Source: Anaerolinea sp. (lineage in GTDB: Bacteria > Chloroflexota > Anaerolineae > Anaerolineales > Villigracilaceae). Taken from it: a DNA stretch of 45,082 nucleotides. Position numbers and translations under genes: made by a program. The stretch is from contig DYID01000026.1 of NCBI GenBank assembly GCA_020723805.1, positions 1 to 45,082 on the forward strand. The letters are read 5' to 3'. Positions 15,896-24,943 of the stretch are shown piece by piece. Position 1 is the stretch's first letter. The number at the start of each line of letters is the position of its first letter. The notes under the pieces are model-generated. The model did no database searches, was not told the DNA's origin, and saw only the letters and a program-made list of their open reading frames with translations.

Positions 15896-15944
15896 AATAG
15901 ACTATCACACTCTTTTCTACCGTTTTTGTGCAACGTTCATTTTT

Positions 15945-16037
15945 CAACGCGGATGTCACGGATTTAGCGGATTTCGCTGATGTTTTTTTTCAAAAAAGAA
16001 ATCCGCGCCATCCGCCTAATCAACGCAATCCGCGTTG
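15945..16037. repeat. 93-bp imperfect inverted repeat with CGGAT motifs
   Basis: CAACGCGGAT (15945-15954) and ATCCGCGTTG (16028-16037) are perfect terminal arms. Inside, GGATTTAGCGGATTTC and GAAATCCGCGCCATCC continue the symmetry around a T8/A6 centre. A related element with GACGCGGAT arms sits at 28655-28702. It lies between the start of cinA and the end of the flavoprotein gene, probably a dispersed palindromic repeat or MITE-like unit. Confidence 0.65.
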
Positions 16038-16084
16038 AGGTTCTCACCGTTGTACGGCAGCAAATCAGCCTTTCGACTTTAGAC

Positions 16085-17239
16085 TTAGACTACATTGTAC
16101 TCTTTTATCAGCCTTCCCTGTTCGAAGCGTGCCAGGTCGAGCATCGAAACGTCCACCGTCGAGAAGGCGCCGTCGAGGATGAGTTCGCTCATGAGTTTGC
16201 CGGAGATGGGTCCGTGCATGAAGCCATGTCCCGAAAACCCGGCGCAGACGAGGAATCCTTCCACAGGAGTCTTGCCGTAAATGGGGTGCGCGTCGGGAGT
16301 GACTTCGTAGAGTCCTGCCCAGTGTGCGGCGCGGCGGGCGCGTTCGAGGAGCGGCATCCGCGCGAGGGCGGCTTCGAGGTTGGTGAGTTCCCATGCCTCG
16401 TCCACGCTCTGGTTGAAGCCGGGCGTTTCGTGCGGGTTGCTCATGCCAATCAACAGTCCCTCGCCTTCGCGGTGAAAGTAGAGCGATTGCGCAAAATCAA
16501 TCACGAACGGAAAATCGGCGGGGATTTCCGCGAGCGGTGTGGTGGTGAACATCTGCCGGCGGATGGGCTGGATGGGGAGGGGGACGCCTGCCATTTGACC
16601 GATTTGTCCCGCCCATGCGCCCGCCGCGTTGACGACTGTACGCGTCTGGATGACGCCTTGGCTTGTTTCCACCCCTTCGACCTTTCCTCCCCGGACGCGA
16701 ATCCCGGTTACCTCCACACCGGTGAACGTTCGCACGCCCCCTTTTTGTGCGGCGCCGATGTATCCCATCACCACGCTGTTGGGGTCCACGAGACCGTCTT
16801 TTTGGTGAAAGGTGCCGGCGAGGGCGTCATCGAAGCGCATCATGGGGAGGCGGCGGCGAACCTCGTCACCGTCCAGCCATTCGGTCTGCACGCCGAGGCG
16901 GCGCTGGAGGGCGACGTTGTGTCGAAAGGTTTGTACATCCCGCTCGTCGGTCAACACGAAGAGATAGCCGCACGGGCGGTAGTGGACGTCCTGCCCCAGT
17001 TCGTCCTTGAAGCGTTCGAGCATGGGCAGGCTGGCGAGCGAGAGGCGGATGTTGATTTCCGTGCCGAACTGGTAACGGACACCGCCCGCGCATTTGCCGG
17101 TGGAGCCCTGCCCGAAGAGCGGTTCTTTTTCTAGCAGGACCACGTTGCGGGTCCCGCGCGAGGCGAGATGCCAGGCGAGGCTGGCGCCCATCACGCCGCC
17201 GCCGATGATGACGATGTCTGCTGTGTGAGGGATGTCCAT
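16085..17239 (-). CDS. FAD-dependent oxidoreductase of the DAO family
   Basis: This 384-aa flavoprotein is of the D-amino acid oxidase/sarcosine oxidase/glycine oxidase group. The N-terminal Rossmann motif IVIIGGGVMGASLAWHLASRG binds FAD, followed by VLLEKEPLFGQGSTGKCAGGVR, the typical DAO second segment. The C-terminal GFSGHGFMHGPISGKLMSE loop also contacts FAD. It would oxidise a C-N bond in an amino acid or N-methylated amine; the substrate cannot be read. It lies 126 nt downstream of the liv transporter genes and on the same strand, so a role with imported amino acids is possible. A terminator-like hairpin separates them, so co-transcription is doubtful. Confidence 0.9.
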   Translation of the reverse strand: MDIPHTADIVIIGGGVMGASLAWHLASRGTRNVVLLEKEPLFGQGSTGKCAGGVRYQFGTEINIRLSLASLPMLERFKDELGQDVHYRPCGYLFVLTDERDVQTFRHNVALQRRLGVQTEWLDGDEVRRRLPMMRFDDALAGTFHQKDGLVDPNSVVMGYIGAAQKGGVRTFTGVEVTGIRVRGGKVEGVETSQGVIQTRTVVNAAGAWAGQIGQMAGVPLPIQPIRRQMFTTTPLAEIPADFPFVIDFAQSLYFHREGEGLLIGMSNPHETPGFNQSVDEAWELTNLEAALARMPLLERARRAAHWAGLYEVTPDAHPIYGKTPVEGFLVCAGFSGHGFMHGPISGKLMSELILDGAFSTVDVSMLDLARFEQGRLIKEYNVV

Positions 17240-17256
17240 GTTGTTTCAAAGCAAGC

Positions 17257-17274
17257 GGGCGTTAGAGAACGCCC
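17257..17274. repeat. ACGTTAGAGAACGT-type hairpin repeat, copy 1
   Basis: GGGCGTT-AGAG-AACGCCC. Other copies are at 33746-33767 and 35753-35772. All share the tetraloop AGAG/CTCT closed by GTT/AAC and are followed by a TACG-like flank. Confidence 0.6.
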
Positions 17275-17307
17275 AGTACGCTCTCCAAGCGATAGTGATG
17301 AAATGGG

Positions 17308-17343
17308 TATAAAGAAACCCGCTTTCGGGTGAAAACGGGTTTC
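17308..17343 (-). terminator. Terminator after livF
   Basis: GAAACCCG (17314-17321) and CGGGTTTC (17336-17343) pair. On the minus strand the stem is followed by TTTAT. It is 23 nt beyond the livF stop codon. Confidence 0.55.
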
Positions 17344-17365
17344 CGTGCGGCGAGTTTGCGGGCGC

Positions 17366-18082
<717 letters not shown>

Positions 18083-18092
18083 GTCGCTTCTC

Positions 18093-18872
18093 CTATGCCT
18101 GCGCGGCGGCGGCTGCGCGCCCGAGATATGCTTCGATTACGCGCTGATTGCTGCGGATTTGAGCAGGCGTGCCCTCGGCAATTTTTTCGCCGTAGTCCAT
18201 TACACTGATGCGCTCGGAAATGTTCATAACCACACGCATGTCGTGTTCGATGAGTAAAACGGTGACGCCCTTCTCATCGCGAATGCGGCGGAAAAGGCGA
18301 ATGGCTTCCTCGGTCTCGTTCGGGTTCATGCCGGCGGTGGGTTCGTCGAGCAGAATCAGGATGGGGTCGGCGGCGAGGGCGCGGGCGATTTCGATGCGGC
18401 GCTGTCCGCCGTAGGGGAGGTTGCGCGCCAGTTCGTTGCCGACGTTTTTCAAGCCGACGTAGTCCATCAATTCCTTGGCTTTGGCTTCGGCGGCGGCTTC
18501 TTCTTCGTAGAATGCTTTTGTGCGGAAGAGGACATCAGTGCCGCGCTGTTTCAAGCGGGTGTGCATGCCAACCAGAATGTTTTCGATGACGGTCATACTC
18601 CCGAACAGACGGATGTTTTGGAAGGTGCGGGCGATGCCGCGTTCTGCCACCTGATCGGGGCGCAGACCGACCAGCGAATGACCGTTGAATTCAATTGAGC
18701 CCTCCTCGGGTTTGTAGATGCCAGTGAGGGTGTTGAAGAAGGTGGTTTTGCCGGCGCCGTTGGGTCCGATGATGCTGGCAATCTGTCCCTTTTCGAGGGT
18801 GAAGTTCATTTTGTTGACGGCGGTGAGACCGCCAAAGCGTTTGACGACATTCGTTGTCTCTAATAGAGCCAT
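18093..18872 (-). CDS. livG: Branched-chain amino acid ABC transporter, ATP-binding protein LivG
   Basis: The second ATPase of the importer, 259 aa. Walker A is GPNGAGKTT, the signature is shifted to YGGQRRIEIARAL as usual in LivG, Walker B is LILLDEPTAGMNPNE, and the H-loop is IEHDM. The phrase GIARTFQNIRLF is characteristic of LivG. It lies 12 nt after livM and 10 nt before livF. The last residues form a run of Ala (GRAAAAAQA). Confidence 0.96.
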   Translation of the reverse strand: MALLETTNVVKRFGGLTAVNKMNFTLEKGQIASIIGPNGAGKTTFFNTLTGIYKPEEGSIEFNGHSLVGLRPDQVAERGIARTFQNIRLFGSMTVIENILVGMHTRLKQRGTDVLFRTKAFYEEEAAAEAKAKELMDYVGLKNVGNELARNLPYGGQRRIEIARALAADPILILLDEPTAGMNPNETEEAIRLFRRIRDEKGVTVLLIEHDMRVVMNISERISVMDYGEKIAEGTPAQIRSNQRVIEAYLGRAAAAAQA

Positions 18873-18884
18873 GGGTCACTTCCG

Positions 18885-20237
18885 CTATTCGGAGTTTACT
18901 TCTTCATCTTCGACCGCCAGTTCGCGTTTGCGGCGTTCGGCAGGGATCAAACCCGAGGGTCTGAAGATCATCATCACCACCAGGATGATGCCGAAGATGA
19001 GTTTTTGATATTTGGCGGGGTCGAGCTGTGTGGAGAGGTTCTTCCAGGCAAAGTTGATGATGGGAATGACCGCATCGCTTTGCCGCAGGCTACTCAGGTA
19101 GAGCGAGAAGGTCTGCAAAACCTGGATGTTCAGGAAGACCACCACTGCCGCGCCGATGATGACGCCGGGGATGCTTCCCAGCCCTCCCAGGATGACCATG
19201 CTCAACACGCCGATGGATTGCAGGAAGGAAAACGTTTCAGGGCTCACGAAGGTGCGGTTTGCCGCGTAAATGACTCCCATCGCGCCTGCAAACGCCGCGC
19301 CCGAGGCGAACGCCGCCAGTTTCATCTTGACCAGCGGGATGCCCATGGCGATGGCGGCGGTCTCGTCTTCGCGGATGGCTGTCCATGCGCGTCCGATGCG
19401 CGAGTCGTCCAAACGGCGGGCGACAATCACGGCAATGATAATGACAGCCAGCGCCAGGAAGTAGAATAACACGTTGTAGAACTGGGCTTCAGTGACGGGA
19501 TGCCCAACGATCGGTTCCAGAAGTTTGCCCACTGCGTCCAGAAGCGCGGGCGGAAGTGTGGGTCGCTGAATGGGGGTGATACCCTGCGGTCCGTTGGTGA
19601 TGTTGATGGGTTTATCCAGGTTGAGCGCCAGCACGCGGATCACCTCGCCGAAACCGAGTGTGACGATGGCGAGGTAGTCGCCCCGCAGACGGAGGACGGG
19701 AAGTCCCAGCAGGATGCCGGCGAAGGCGGCGAGACCAATACCCAGAAAGATGAACAACCAGAACCAGTTGGGGTTTTCCAGGAAAAAGGGCGCATTGGCG
19801 GGCGCGGCGCCCGGCACGGAATGCAGCAGGGAGATCTGCTTTGAACCGAAGAACGCCCAGGTGTAGGCGCCGACGGCGTAGAACGCCACATAACCCAGGT
19901 CCAACAAGCCTGCCATGCCGATTACGATGTTCAAGCCCAGCGCAAGCGCAGCAAAGACGCAAATCTGGAATAACACTTCCAGATAGAAGATATTGCGTAT
20001 GCCGAGCACCGGCAGGACGATGATTGCCAGAACCAGCCCCGCAAATAACTTGACCTTGTTATTCATTTTCAGGAAGTACATTGAGGCTGGGCTGAGGAGC
20101 AGGATGAGAAAGGCGGTCAGCGAGCGCGGAGTGGCATACACCAGCACACTGCCGATGATCATCAAGCCAAAAGTGACGATGTAAGACCAGGGCTCTTTAT
20201 TGATGGCGGCGTAGAAATCGCTGAAAAATTTTTTCAT
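18885..20237 (-). CDS. livM: Branched-chain amino acid ABC transporter, permease LivM
   Basis: Inner-membrane permease of the LIV importer. The 450-aa protein has many hydrophobic helices and the family phrases GYVAFYAVGAYTWAF, LRLRGDYLAIVTLGFGEVIRVLALNL and RAWTAIREDETAAIAMGI, the loop that contacts the ATPase. It is longer than many LivM proteins, with an extended N-terminus and an extra loop of about 30 residues (QRPTLPPALLDAVGKLL). The ATG has GGAGG 9 nt upstream. It follows livH by 16 nt. Confidence 0.95.
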   Translation of the reverse strand: MKKFFSDFYAAINKEPWSYIVTFGLMIIGSVLVYATPRSLTAFLILLLSPASMYFLKMNNKVKLFAGLVLAIIVLPVLGIRNIFYLEVLFQICVFAALALGLNIVIGMAGLLDLGYVAFYAVGAYTWAFFGSKQISLLHSVPGAAPANAPFFLENPNWFWLFIFLGIGLAAFAGILLGLPVLRLRGDYLAIVTLGFGEVIRVLALNLDKPINITNGPQGITPIQRPTLPPALLDAVGKLLEPIVGHPVTEAQFYNVLFYFLALAVIIIAVIVARRLDDSRIGRAWTAIREDETAAIAMGIPLVKMKLAAFASGAAFAGAMGVIYAANRTFVSPETFSFLQSIGVLSMVILGGLGSIPGVIIGAAVVVFLNIQVLQTFSLYLSSLRQSDAVIPIINFAWKNLSTQLDPAKYQKLIFGIILVVMMIFRPSGLIPAERRKRELAVEDEEVNSE

Positions 20238-20253
20238 GGGAAAATTCCTCCGC

Positions 20254-21387
20254 CTATGCTTTCTGCCCGACCGTCTGCCCCAGCAAGCCGGAAGGACGGA
20301 AGATGAGGATGGCGATCAGGATGGCAAAAGCAAAGATATCCTTGTATTCCGCTCCGAAGGCGCCCTGGGTGAAGACCCCCAAATAGGAAGCGCCGAAAGA
20401 TTCCAGCAATCCCAGCACCAGTCCGCCCAGCAGAGCGCCGGTCAGGTTGCCGATGCCGCCCAACACGGCGGCGGTGAATGCCTTCAAGCCGGGGAAGAAA
20501 CCTACGAAGGGGTCGAGGCGGGTCACTTTGAGTGCAAAGAGAACACCTGCTGCGCCGCCAAGTGCGCCGCCAATCAGGAAGGTGATGGAAATGATGAAGT
20601 TAACGTTGATGCCCATCAGGCTGGCGGTGGGGCGGTCCTGCGCCACCGCGCGGATGGCTTTGCCGATTTTTGTACCGTTGACAAGATAGTTCAATCCCAC
20701 CAGCATTACGATGGTCACGCCGATGAGCAGGATGGTTTTATTCTGCAATTGGACAGGCGCCGCCACTCCCGGCACATTGAAGGTTTGAAACTCGTCGAAA
20801 GTACCGAACTTGGGCAGGATAACGTTGAATTCGCCGGTGGTCAGACCCAAAATCAGGCGGACGGCATCCTGCAGGAAGAAGGACATGCCGATGGCGGAGA
20901 TGAGGGGGACCAGGCGGGGGGCATTGCGGAGAGGTTTGTAGGCGACCCGTTCCACGGTCACAGCAAGACTGCCGGCGATGAACATTCCAAGGAGAATGGC
21001 AAGAGCAATCACCACGTATTGGTTCATGGATGCCAGCGCCCCCTGCGCTTCAAGATAGCGCAGCAATTCCACGCCCACTACACCGCCGACCATGAAAATT
21101 TCGCTGTGAGAAAAGTTGATGAATTCCAAAACGCCGTAAACCATGGTGTAGCCCAGCGCGATGGTGGCGTACACAAATCCAATCGTGATGCCGTCTATCA
21201 ACACTTTGGGGAGAATTACCAGGGTTCTTTCGACCAGGTCCAGGTTGGTGACAGAGCCTCTAAAAATGTAGGCAAGCAGGATGACAAGTACGGAAAGTGT
21301 GATGCCCGCCCCGAGAATGAACGCAAGTATCTGCCCAATCGGAAATAATACAAACTTGTAGAACGGGTTGGAAGTGAGTTGCTTCAT
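20254..21387 (-). CDS. livH: Branched-chain amino acid ABC transporter, permease LivH
   Basis: Second permease of the importer, 377 aa. Typical LivH motifs are LIDGITIGFVYATIALGYTMVYGVLEFINFSHSE-like (residues 55-90), IRAVAQDRPTASLMGINV and LLGGLVLGLLESF. The chosen ATG at 21387 starts a natural cytoplasmic tail before the first helix; an in-frame extension to 21456 runs through the intergenic hairpin and is rejected. A 15-bp perfect hairpin separates it from livK. Confidence 0.94.
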   Translation of the reverse strand: MKQLTSNPFYKFVLFPIGQILAFILGAGITLSVLVILLAYIFRGSVTNLDLVERTLVILPKVLIDGITIGFVYATIALGYTMVYGVLEFINFSHSEIFMVGGVVGVELLRYLEAQGALASMNQYVVIALAILLGMFIAGSLAVTVERVAYKPLRNAPRLVPLISAIGMSFFLQDAVRLILGLTTGEFNVILPKFGTFDEFQTFNVPGVAAPVQLQNKTILLIGVTIVMLVGLNYLVNGTKIGKAIRAVAQDRPTASLMGINVNFIISITFLIGGALGGAAGVLFALKVTRLDPFVGFFPGLKAFTAAVLGGIGNLTGALLGGLVLGLLESFGASYLGVFTQGAFGAEYKDIFAFAILIAILIFRPSGLLGQTVGQKA

Positions 21388-21406
21388 GACGCGTCCCTGT
21401 GTTTGG

Positions 21407-21440
21407 GGTGCTCCCTCCTGTGCAAACAGGAGGGAGCACC
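21407..21440 (-). promoter_or_regulatory. Perfect 15-bp hairpin between livK and livH
   Basis: GGTGCTCCCTCCTGT (21407-21421) and ACAGGAGGGAGCACC (21426-21440) pair perfectly over a 4-nt loop. There is no following T run on the minus strand. By analogy with hairpins after malE it may protect the upstream binding-protein mRNA from 3' decay, giving more LivK than permease. Confidence 0.6.
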
Positions 21441-21471
21441 TTGAAATGACCGCCAAAGGCGGAGTGGAGAC

Positions 21472-22719
21472 TTATTCGCCCATGCCGGGGGAGGCAAATT
21501 CGAGTTCAGCGACGATCTCGTTCTTGTTCCACTCGGCGCCGGTGGTGGCGTTGACTTTGATGATGAAGTATTTCGCCTTGGGCAGGTCGCCGATGCTGTC
21601 GAACGAAATGGTGCCGGTGATGCCTTCCAGGGTCAAAGCGCGGATGGCGTCGGCAACGGCGGCGCGGGTCGGGATTTCACCGTTGGCGGCTTTAGCGGCG
21701 TTCTCGATCGCCTTCAAGCACACAGCGGCGGCGTCATAACCCTGCGCAGCAAACGGCTGGGGCGGAGCACCAAATTTGGCTTCGAAGTCCTTGGCAAACT
21801 GAGCGGCTTTCGGGTAGGCGGAAGCGGGACCAGCAACAGAGGTGTAAACCATGCCGCCGCCCTTCACCAGCGCATCGCCCGCCAGGTCGGCGAGACCGCT
21901 GGCATCCATGCCGTCGGTGCCCATGAAGGTGCCTTCATAGCCGGCGTCGCGCGCCTGCTTGAAGAACACACCCGCCTGATTGTAGATGCCGCTGAAGAAC
22001 ACCACATCGGGGTTGGCGGCGAGCAGCGGGGTGATGATGGCGTCGAAGTTGGCGGTTTCTTCTGTCCCTTCGAAGCCCAGCACTTGCATGCCGTCTTTTT
22101 CAGCCGCTTTGCGGAAGAACTCCGCTACGCCCTGACCGTAGGCGGTCTTGTCGTGGATGATGTAAACAGACTTGGCGCCCAGTTCGTTGAAGGCATACGC
22201 CTCGGCAACAGGAGCCTGCACGTCATCGCGACCGACGATGCGGTTGACTTCCTTGTAACCGCGGGTGGTCACGACCGGGTTGGTGTTCGCGGGGGAAACA
22301 AAGGCGAGACCAGCGGCGTGATATTCTTCAGACGACGGGATCATGACGCCGGAGTTCAAGTGACCGACACCGCACAGGATGGCGGGATCCGCCACAATGG
22401 CTTTGGCGTTCGCAACGCCCACATCGGGGGTCGCCTGGTCGTCGTAGGGAGCCAGTTCAACCGTGAAGCCCATCTCGGTCAGCGGACCGCTGAGCTGCTC
22501 GACAGCCAGTTGAGCGCCGTTCTTGATGTCCACACCGAGCAGAGACTGACCGCCCGAGAGCGGGCTCTGGGTGGCGATCTTGATCAACTTGGGGGCTGCT
22601 GCGCCGCCGCCGCTTTCGTTTTCGTTGCCGCCTTCAGTGGCACCGCCACCGGTGCAAGCCGCAAGCACGAGGCTTGCGACCATCAACAAGGCGATAACCA
22701 GATTCAAACGTTTAGACAT
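21472..22719 (-). CDS. livK: Branched-chain amino acid ABC transporter substrate-binding lipoprotein LivK
   Basis: Extracellular amino-acid-binding component, 415 aa. The N-terminus MSKRLNLVIALLMVASLVLAACTGG is a lipoprotein signal with lipobox LAAC. A Gly/Glu/Asn linker follows and then a periplasmic-binding type I fold (IKIATQSPLSGGQSLLGVDIKNGAQLA, VVTTRGYKEVNRIVGRDD, GYDAAAVCLKAIE). Ligand specificity for Leu, Ile or Val is inferred from the operon. The ATG at 22719 has GGAGGAGG upstream. The frame stays open to an ATG at 22839, but that would bury the signal peptide. Confidence 0.94.
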   Translation of the reverse strand: MSKRLNLVIALLMVASLVLAACTGGGATEGGNENESGGGAAAPKLIKIATQSPLSGGQSLLGVDIKNGAQLAVEQLSGPLTEMGFTVELAPYDDQATPDVGVANAKAIVADPAILCGVGHLNSGVMIPSSEEYHAAGLAFVSPANTNPVVTTRGYKEVNRIVGRDDVQAPVAEAYAFNELGAKSVYIIHDKTAYGQGVAEFFRKAAEKDGMQVLGFEGTEETANFDAIITPLLAANPDVVFFSGIYNQAGVFFKQARDAGYEGTFMGTDGMDASGLADLAGDALVKGGGMVYTSVAGPASAYPKAAQFAKDFEAKFGAPPQPFAAQGYDAAAVCLKAIENAAKAANGEIPTRAAVADAIRALTLEGITGTISFDSIGDLPKAKYFIIKVNATTGAEWNKNEIVAELEFASPGMGE

Positions 22720-22841
22720 TCTTCCTCCTCCAAAATACTCATGATTTTGAAACTTTTCCGCAAATGCGGATTCGACGTTACGGCTGACAATGCTCTCCTC
22801 TGTCGGCACCACCTCCTTCGGCGAAAGATAAATTTCCATTT

Positions 22842-22876
22842 ACAAAAAGAACCGGAGAAAATCCCCTTCTCAGGTT
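22842..22876 (-). terminator. Terminator-like hairpin in the liv 5' leader
   Basis: On the minus strand AACCTGAGAA and TTCTCCGGTT form a 10-bp stem with one mismatch and a 7-nt loop, followed by CTTTTTGT. It lies downstream of the TTGACC/TAATAT promoter and upstream of livK. It could end transcripts from the upstream cNMP-binding gene or attenuate the liv operon. Confidence 0.5.
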
Positions 22877-22937
22877 AGAAATTCTCGCGGCTCTCTATTA
22901 ATGGCAGGGAGTGTCAATCATGCGGATATAGGCGTCT

Positions 22938-22966
22938 ATATTACGTGAAATCTTTCAGGGGGTCAA
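22938..22966 (-). promoter_or_regulatory. Sigma-70-type promoter of the liv operon
   Basis: On the minus strand TTGACC (22961-22966) and TAATAT (22938-22943) are spaced by 17 nt. The predicted transcript would have a leader of about 210 nt before livK, containing the terminator-like hairpin at 22842-22876. Confidence 0.55.
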
Positions 22967-22985
22967 GGAGCAATTTATCGAAAAG

Positions 22986-23492
22986 TTACTTTCGTTCCTG
23001 TGACTTGTTATAAAGCAACTGCTCTCGAATCCGCAGGTCGGTGTTCCGTATTTTCATTGCCAAATCCGCCGCCAGGTTATACATCAGGCGGTAACCGAGT
23101 TGCGGGTAGGTGTCGCACAGCATGATGAGTTTGTCGCGCGGGATGATGAGCAGGTGCGTGTCCTTTTGTGAGGCGCAGGCAGAAGCGGAGCGCAGACCTT
23201 CGTCCACCAGCGCCACCTCGCCAAACGACTGCCCGCGTCGCATCGTGGCGATGACTCTGTTTTCCGTGCCTTCCTCCAGCGTGCCAACCAGCGACGGGTC
23301 CACCACAATATCCACCTCCCCCTGCACGATGATATACAATTCCTTGCTGTCGCTGTTTTCGCGAAAGATCAAATCATCCTTCTGATAAACTGCTTCCTGA
23401 CAGATGTTGGCGACCAATTCCAACTGTGTCGGCGTGAACTGATAAAAAATGTCGCACTGTTTCAAAAAATTGACAATGGATGCGGTGGACAA
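22986..23492 (-). CDS. Cyclic nucleotide-binding domain protein (Crp-like, no DNA-binding domain)
   Basis: This 168-aa protein is a single cNMP-binding beta roll flanked by helices: FYQFTPTQLELVANICQE, ELYIIVQGEVDIVVD, then the phosphate-binding cassette RRGQSFGEVALVDEGLRSASA. No helix-turn-helix follows, so it probably acts by protein contacts, not as a Crp-type regulator. The TTG at 23492 is chosen because GGAGG sits 5 nt upstream and the TTGCAC/TACACT promoter lies at 23517-23545. An ATG at 23534 would fall inside that promoter. A ligand (cAMP or cGMP) cannot be told from sequence. Confidence 0.82.
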   Translation of the reverse strand: MSTASIVNFLKQCDIFYQFTPTQLELVANICQEAVYQKDDLIFRENSDSKELYIIVQGEVDIVVDPSLVGTLEEGTENRVIATMRRGQSFGEVALVDEGLRSASACASQKDTHLLIIPRDKLIMLCDTYPQLGYRLMYNLAADLAMKIRNTDLRIREQLLYNKSQERK

Positions 23493-23516
23493 GGCAACCT
23501 CCGATTTACTTGTGGT

Positions 23517-23545
23517 AGTGTAGCATAAACACAACCGATGTGCAA
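23517..23545 (-). promoter_or_regulatory. Promoter of the cNMP-binding gene
   Basis: Minus strand TTGCAC (23540-23545), 17-nt spacer, TACACT (23517-23522), with TGC just before the -10 box. The predicted start is near 23510, leaving a short UTR with GGAGG. Confidence 0.65.
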
Positions 23546-23554
23546 CGCTTCATC

Positions 23555-24943
23555 CTACGGGTAAGCCTGTTTCAGCCAATCGAGCGGATTCACCTGGACG
23601 CCGTTCACCCACACCTCCCAGTGCAGGTGCGCGCCCGTCACGCGACCGGTGCCTCCCACCAAGCCGATGACCTGTCCCTGCTCGACGAAATCTCCCGGCT
23701 TGACGTAAATCACCGACTGATGCCAGAAGCCGCTGTATACACCCCAGCCGTGGTCAATGATGGTGGCGTAGCCCCGTACTGGCAGCAAGCCGGCAAACAC
23801 CACCTGCCCCGGCGCCGGCGCAAAGATTTGCAAGCCCTCACCGCCGGCAAAATCCAGCCCGGTGTGAAAGCCCTCAATCGTCAGGTTCGAATTCGAGCCG
23901 ATGTAAGTCCGGCGTGTGCCGTAAAGAGAAGTGTATTGGTCGGGATACACGGCAGGGGAGGAGAAGATGCCGTTCCAGTATTTCGTATTGCTTACAACGC
24001 TGGTAATCGAGGAAATCTGCTGATTCTCCGGTTCGGTCACGGCTGGGTCAATCGTGGCGGGGTCCACATACAATGTTTCGCTGTAATAATTGCCGGAAGC
24101 CACCAGCACCATCTGTTCGAACGATTGCCGCGTGCCATCAGGCGCGACCGCCTCCAGCCGAAGGGGGTAGACGCCCGTCTCCAGCAGCGCATGGACGCCC
24201 TGCAGGGCAACCTGTTCGCCGTTCACGGGGAAAAATTGCAGAGGGCGGTCAATCAGTGTACCGCTGACGGTATATCCCTCCCGCACCTGCACACGGATGA
24301 CTTCCGTGCCTCCCTGAACCAGCGGCAGGGGCGTGATGCTCGCGCCGAGAAACGCGGAGGGCAAGCCGCTTACGCTCCCGCCGTTTTGACTGGGGGAATA
24401 CAACACGTCATTGGGCAGGGCGTCCCATGTCCCGCTCAATTTGTTGATGGAGGTCAGAGTCCACGGGTCGCTTCCCTGACGGACAGCCGCCTCCAAAAGC
24501 GACTCGCCGTTTCCCACGCTCATGGGCGAGTTGTACTGTATCTGCCCATCCTGCACCGGCAGGATGACGCTCACGCCTACATATAACTCGCTGGGGCTGA
24601 CCAGACGATTGAGTTGAATCAATTGCTCATCTGCCACCTGCGTGCGGCGGCTGAGACTGCGCAGCGAATCGCCCAATGCAATGACCTCCGTCTCCAGCAC
24701 GCCGTTGAAATCCAGCCCGGGGATGACGAGTCTCTGCCCGGGGCTGAGAAGATTGGGATTCACTTCAGGGTTGGCGGCAATCAACGCATCGAGCGTGACG
24801 TTGAACCGGGAGGCGATGTAAGAGAGCGTATCCCCCGCCTGGACGATATACACCGCTCCCCCCGTTTGGGCAGAGGCGGGGCGGGCGGCGGTAAAAGCCA
24901 ATACGAGTATCAGAATCAAGAGGGGCAGGGCGCGTTTAGACAT
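23555..24943 (-). CDS. Secreted M23 metallopeptidase with LysM domains
   Basis: This 462-aa exported cell-wall endopeptidase has a signal peptide (LPLLILILVLAFTAARPASAQ), a clear LysM domain (YIVQAGDTLSYIASRFNVTLDALIAANP) and two weaker LysM-like segments. A beta-sandwich linker and a C-terminal M23 (LytM) domain follow. Zinc ligands are in HTGLDFA and HLHWEV, with GWGVYSGFWHQS between them; the usual HLS of that segment is WHQS here. It probably cuts peptide cross-links for growth or separation. The ATG at 24943 overlaps the end of the DUF192 gene by 8 nt, indicating co-translation. A longer start at 25009 would hide the signal peptide. Confidence 0.92.
   Translation of the reverse strand: MSKRALPLLILILVLAFTAARPASAQTGGAVYIVQAGDTLSYIASRFNVTLDALIAANPEVNPNLLSPGQRLVIPGLDFNGVLETEVIALGDSLRSLSRRTQVADEQLIQLNRLVSPSELYVGVSVILPVQDGQIQYNSPMSVGNGESLLEAAVRQGSDPWTLTSINKLSGTWDALPNDVLYSPSQNGGSVSGLPSAFLGASITPLPLVQGGTEVIRVQVREGYTVSGTLIDRPLQFFPVNGEQVALQGVHALLETGVYPLRLEAVAPDGTRQSFEQMVLVASGNYYSETLYVDPATIDPAVTEPENQQISSITSVVSNTKYWNGIFSSPAVYPDQYTSLYGTRRTYIGSNSNLTIEGFHTGLDFAGGEGLQIFAPAPGQVVFAGLLPVRGYATIIDHGWGVYSGFWHQSVIYVKPGDFVEQGQVIGLVGGTGRVTGAHLHWEVWVNGVQVNPLDWLKQAYP

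Noticed and set aside
22720-22839. 40-residue N-terminal extension of LivK, or a separate leader peptide
   Set aside because: It is in frame with livK without a stop, would bury a clear lipoprotein signal, and is not rich in Leu/Ile/Val codons.
23493-23534. Upstream ATG start for the cNMP-binding protein
   Set aside because: The ATG lies between the -10 and -35 boxes of the likely promoter and has no ribosome site; the TTG at 23492 does.
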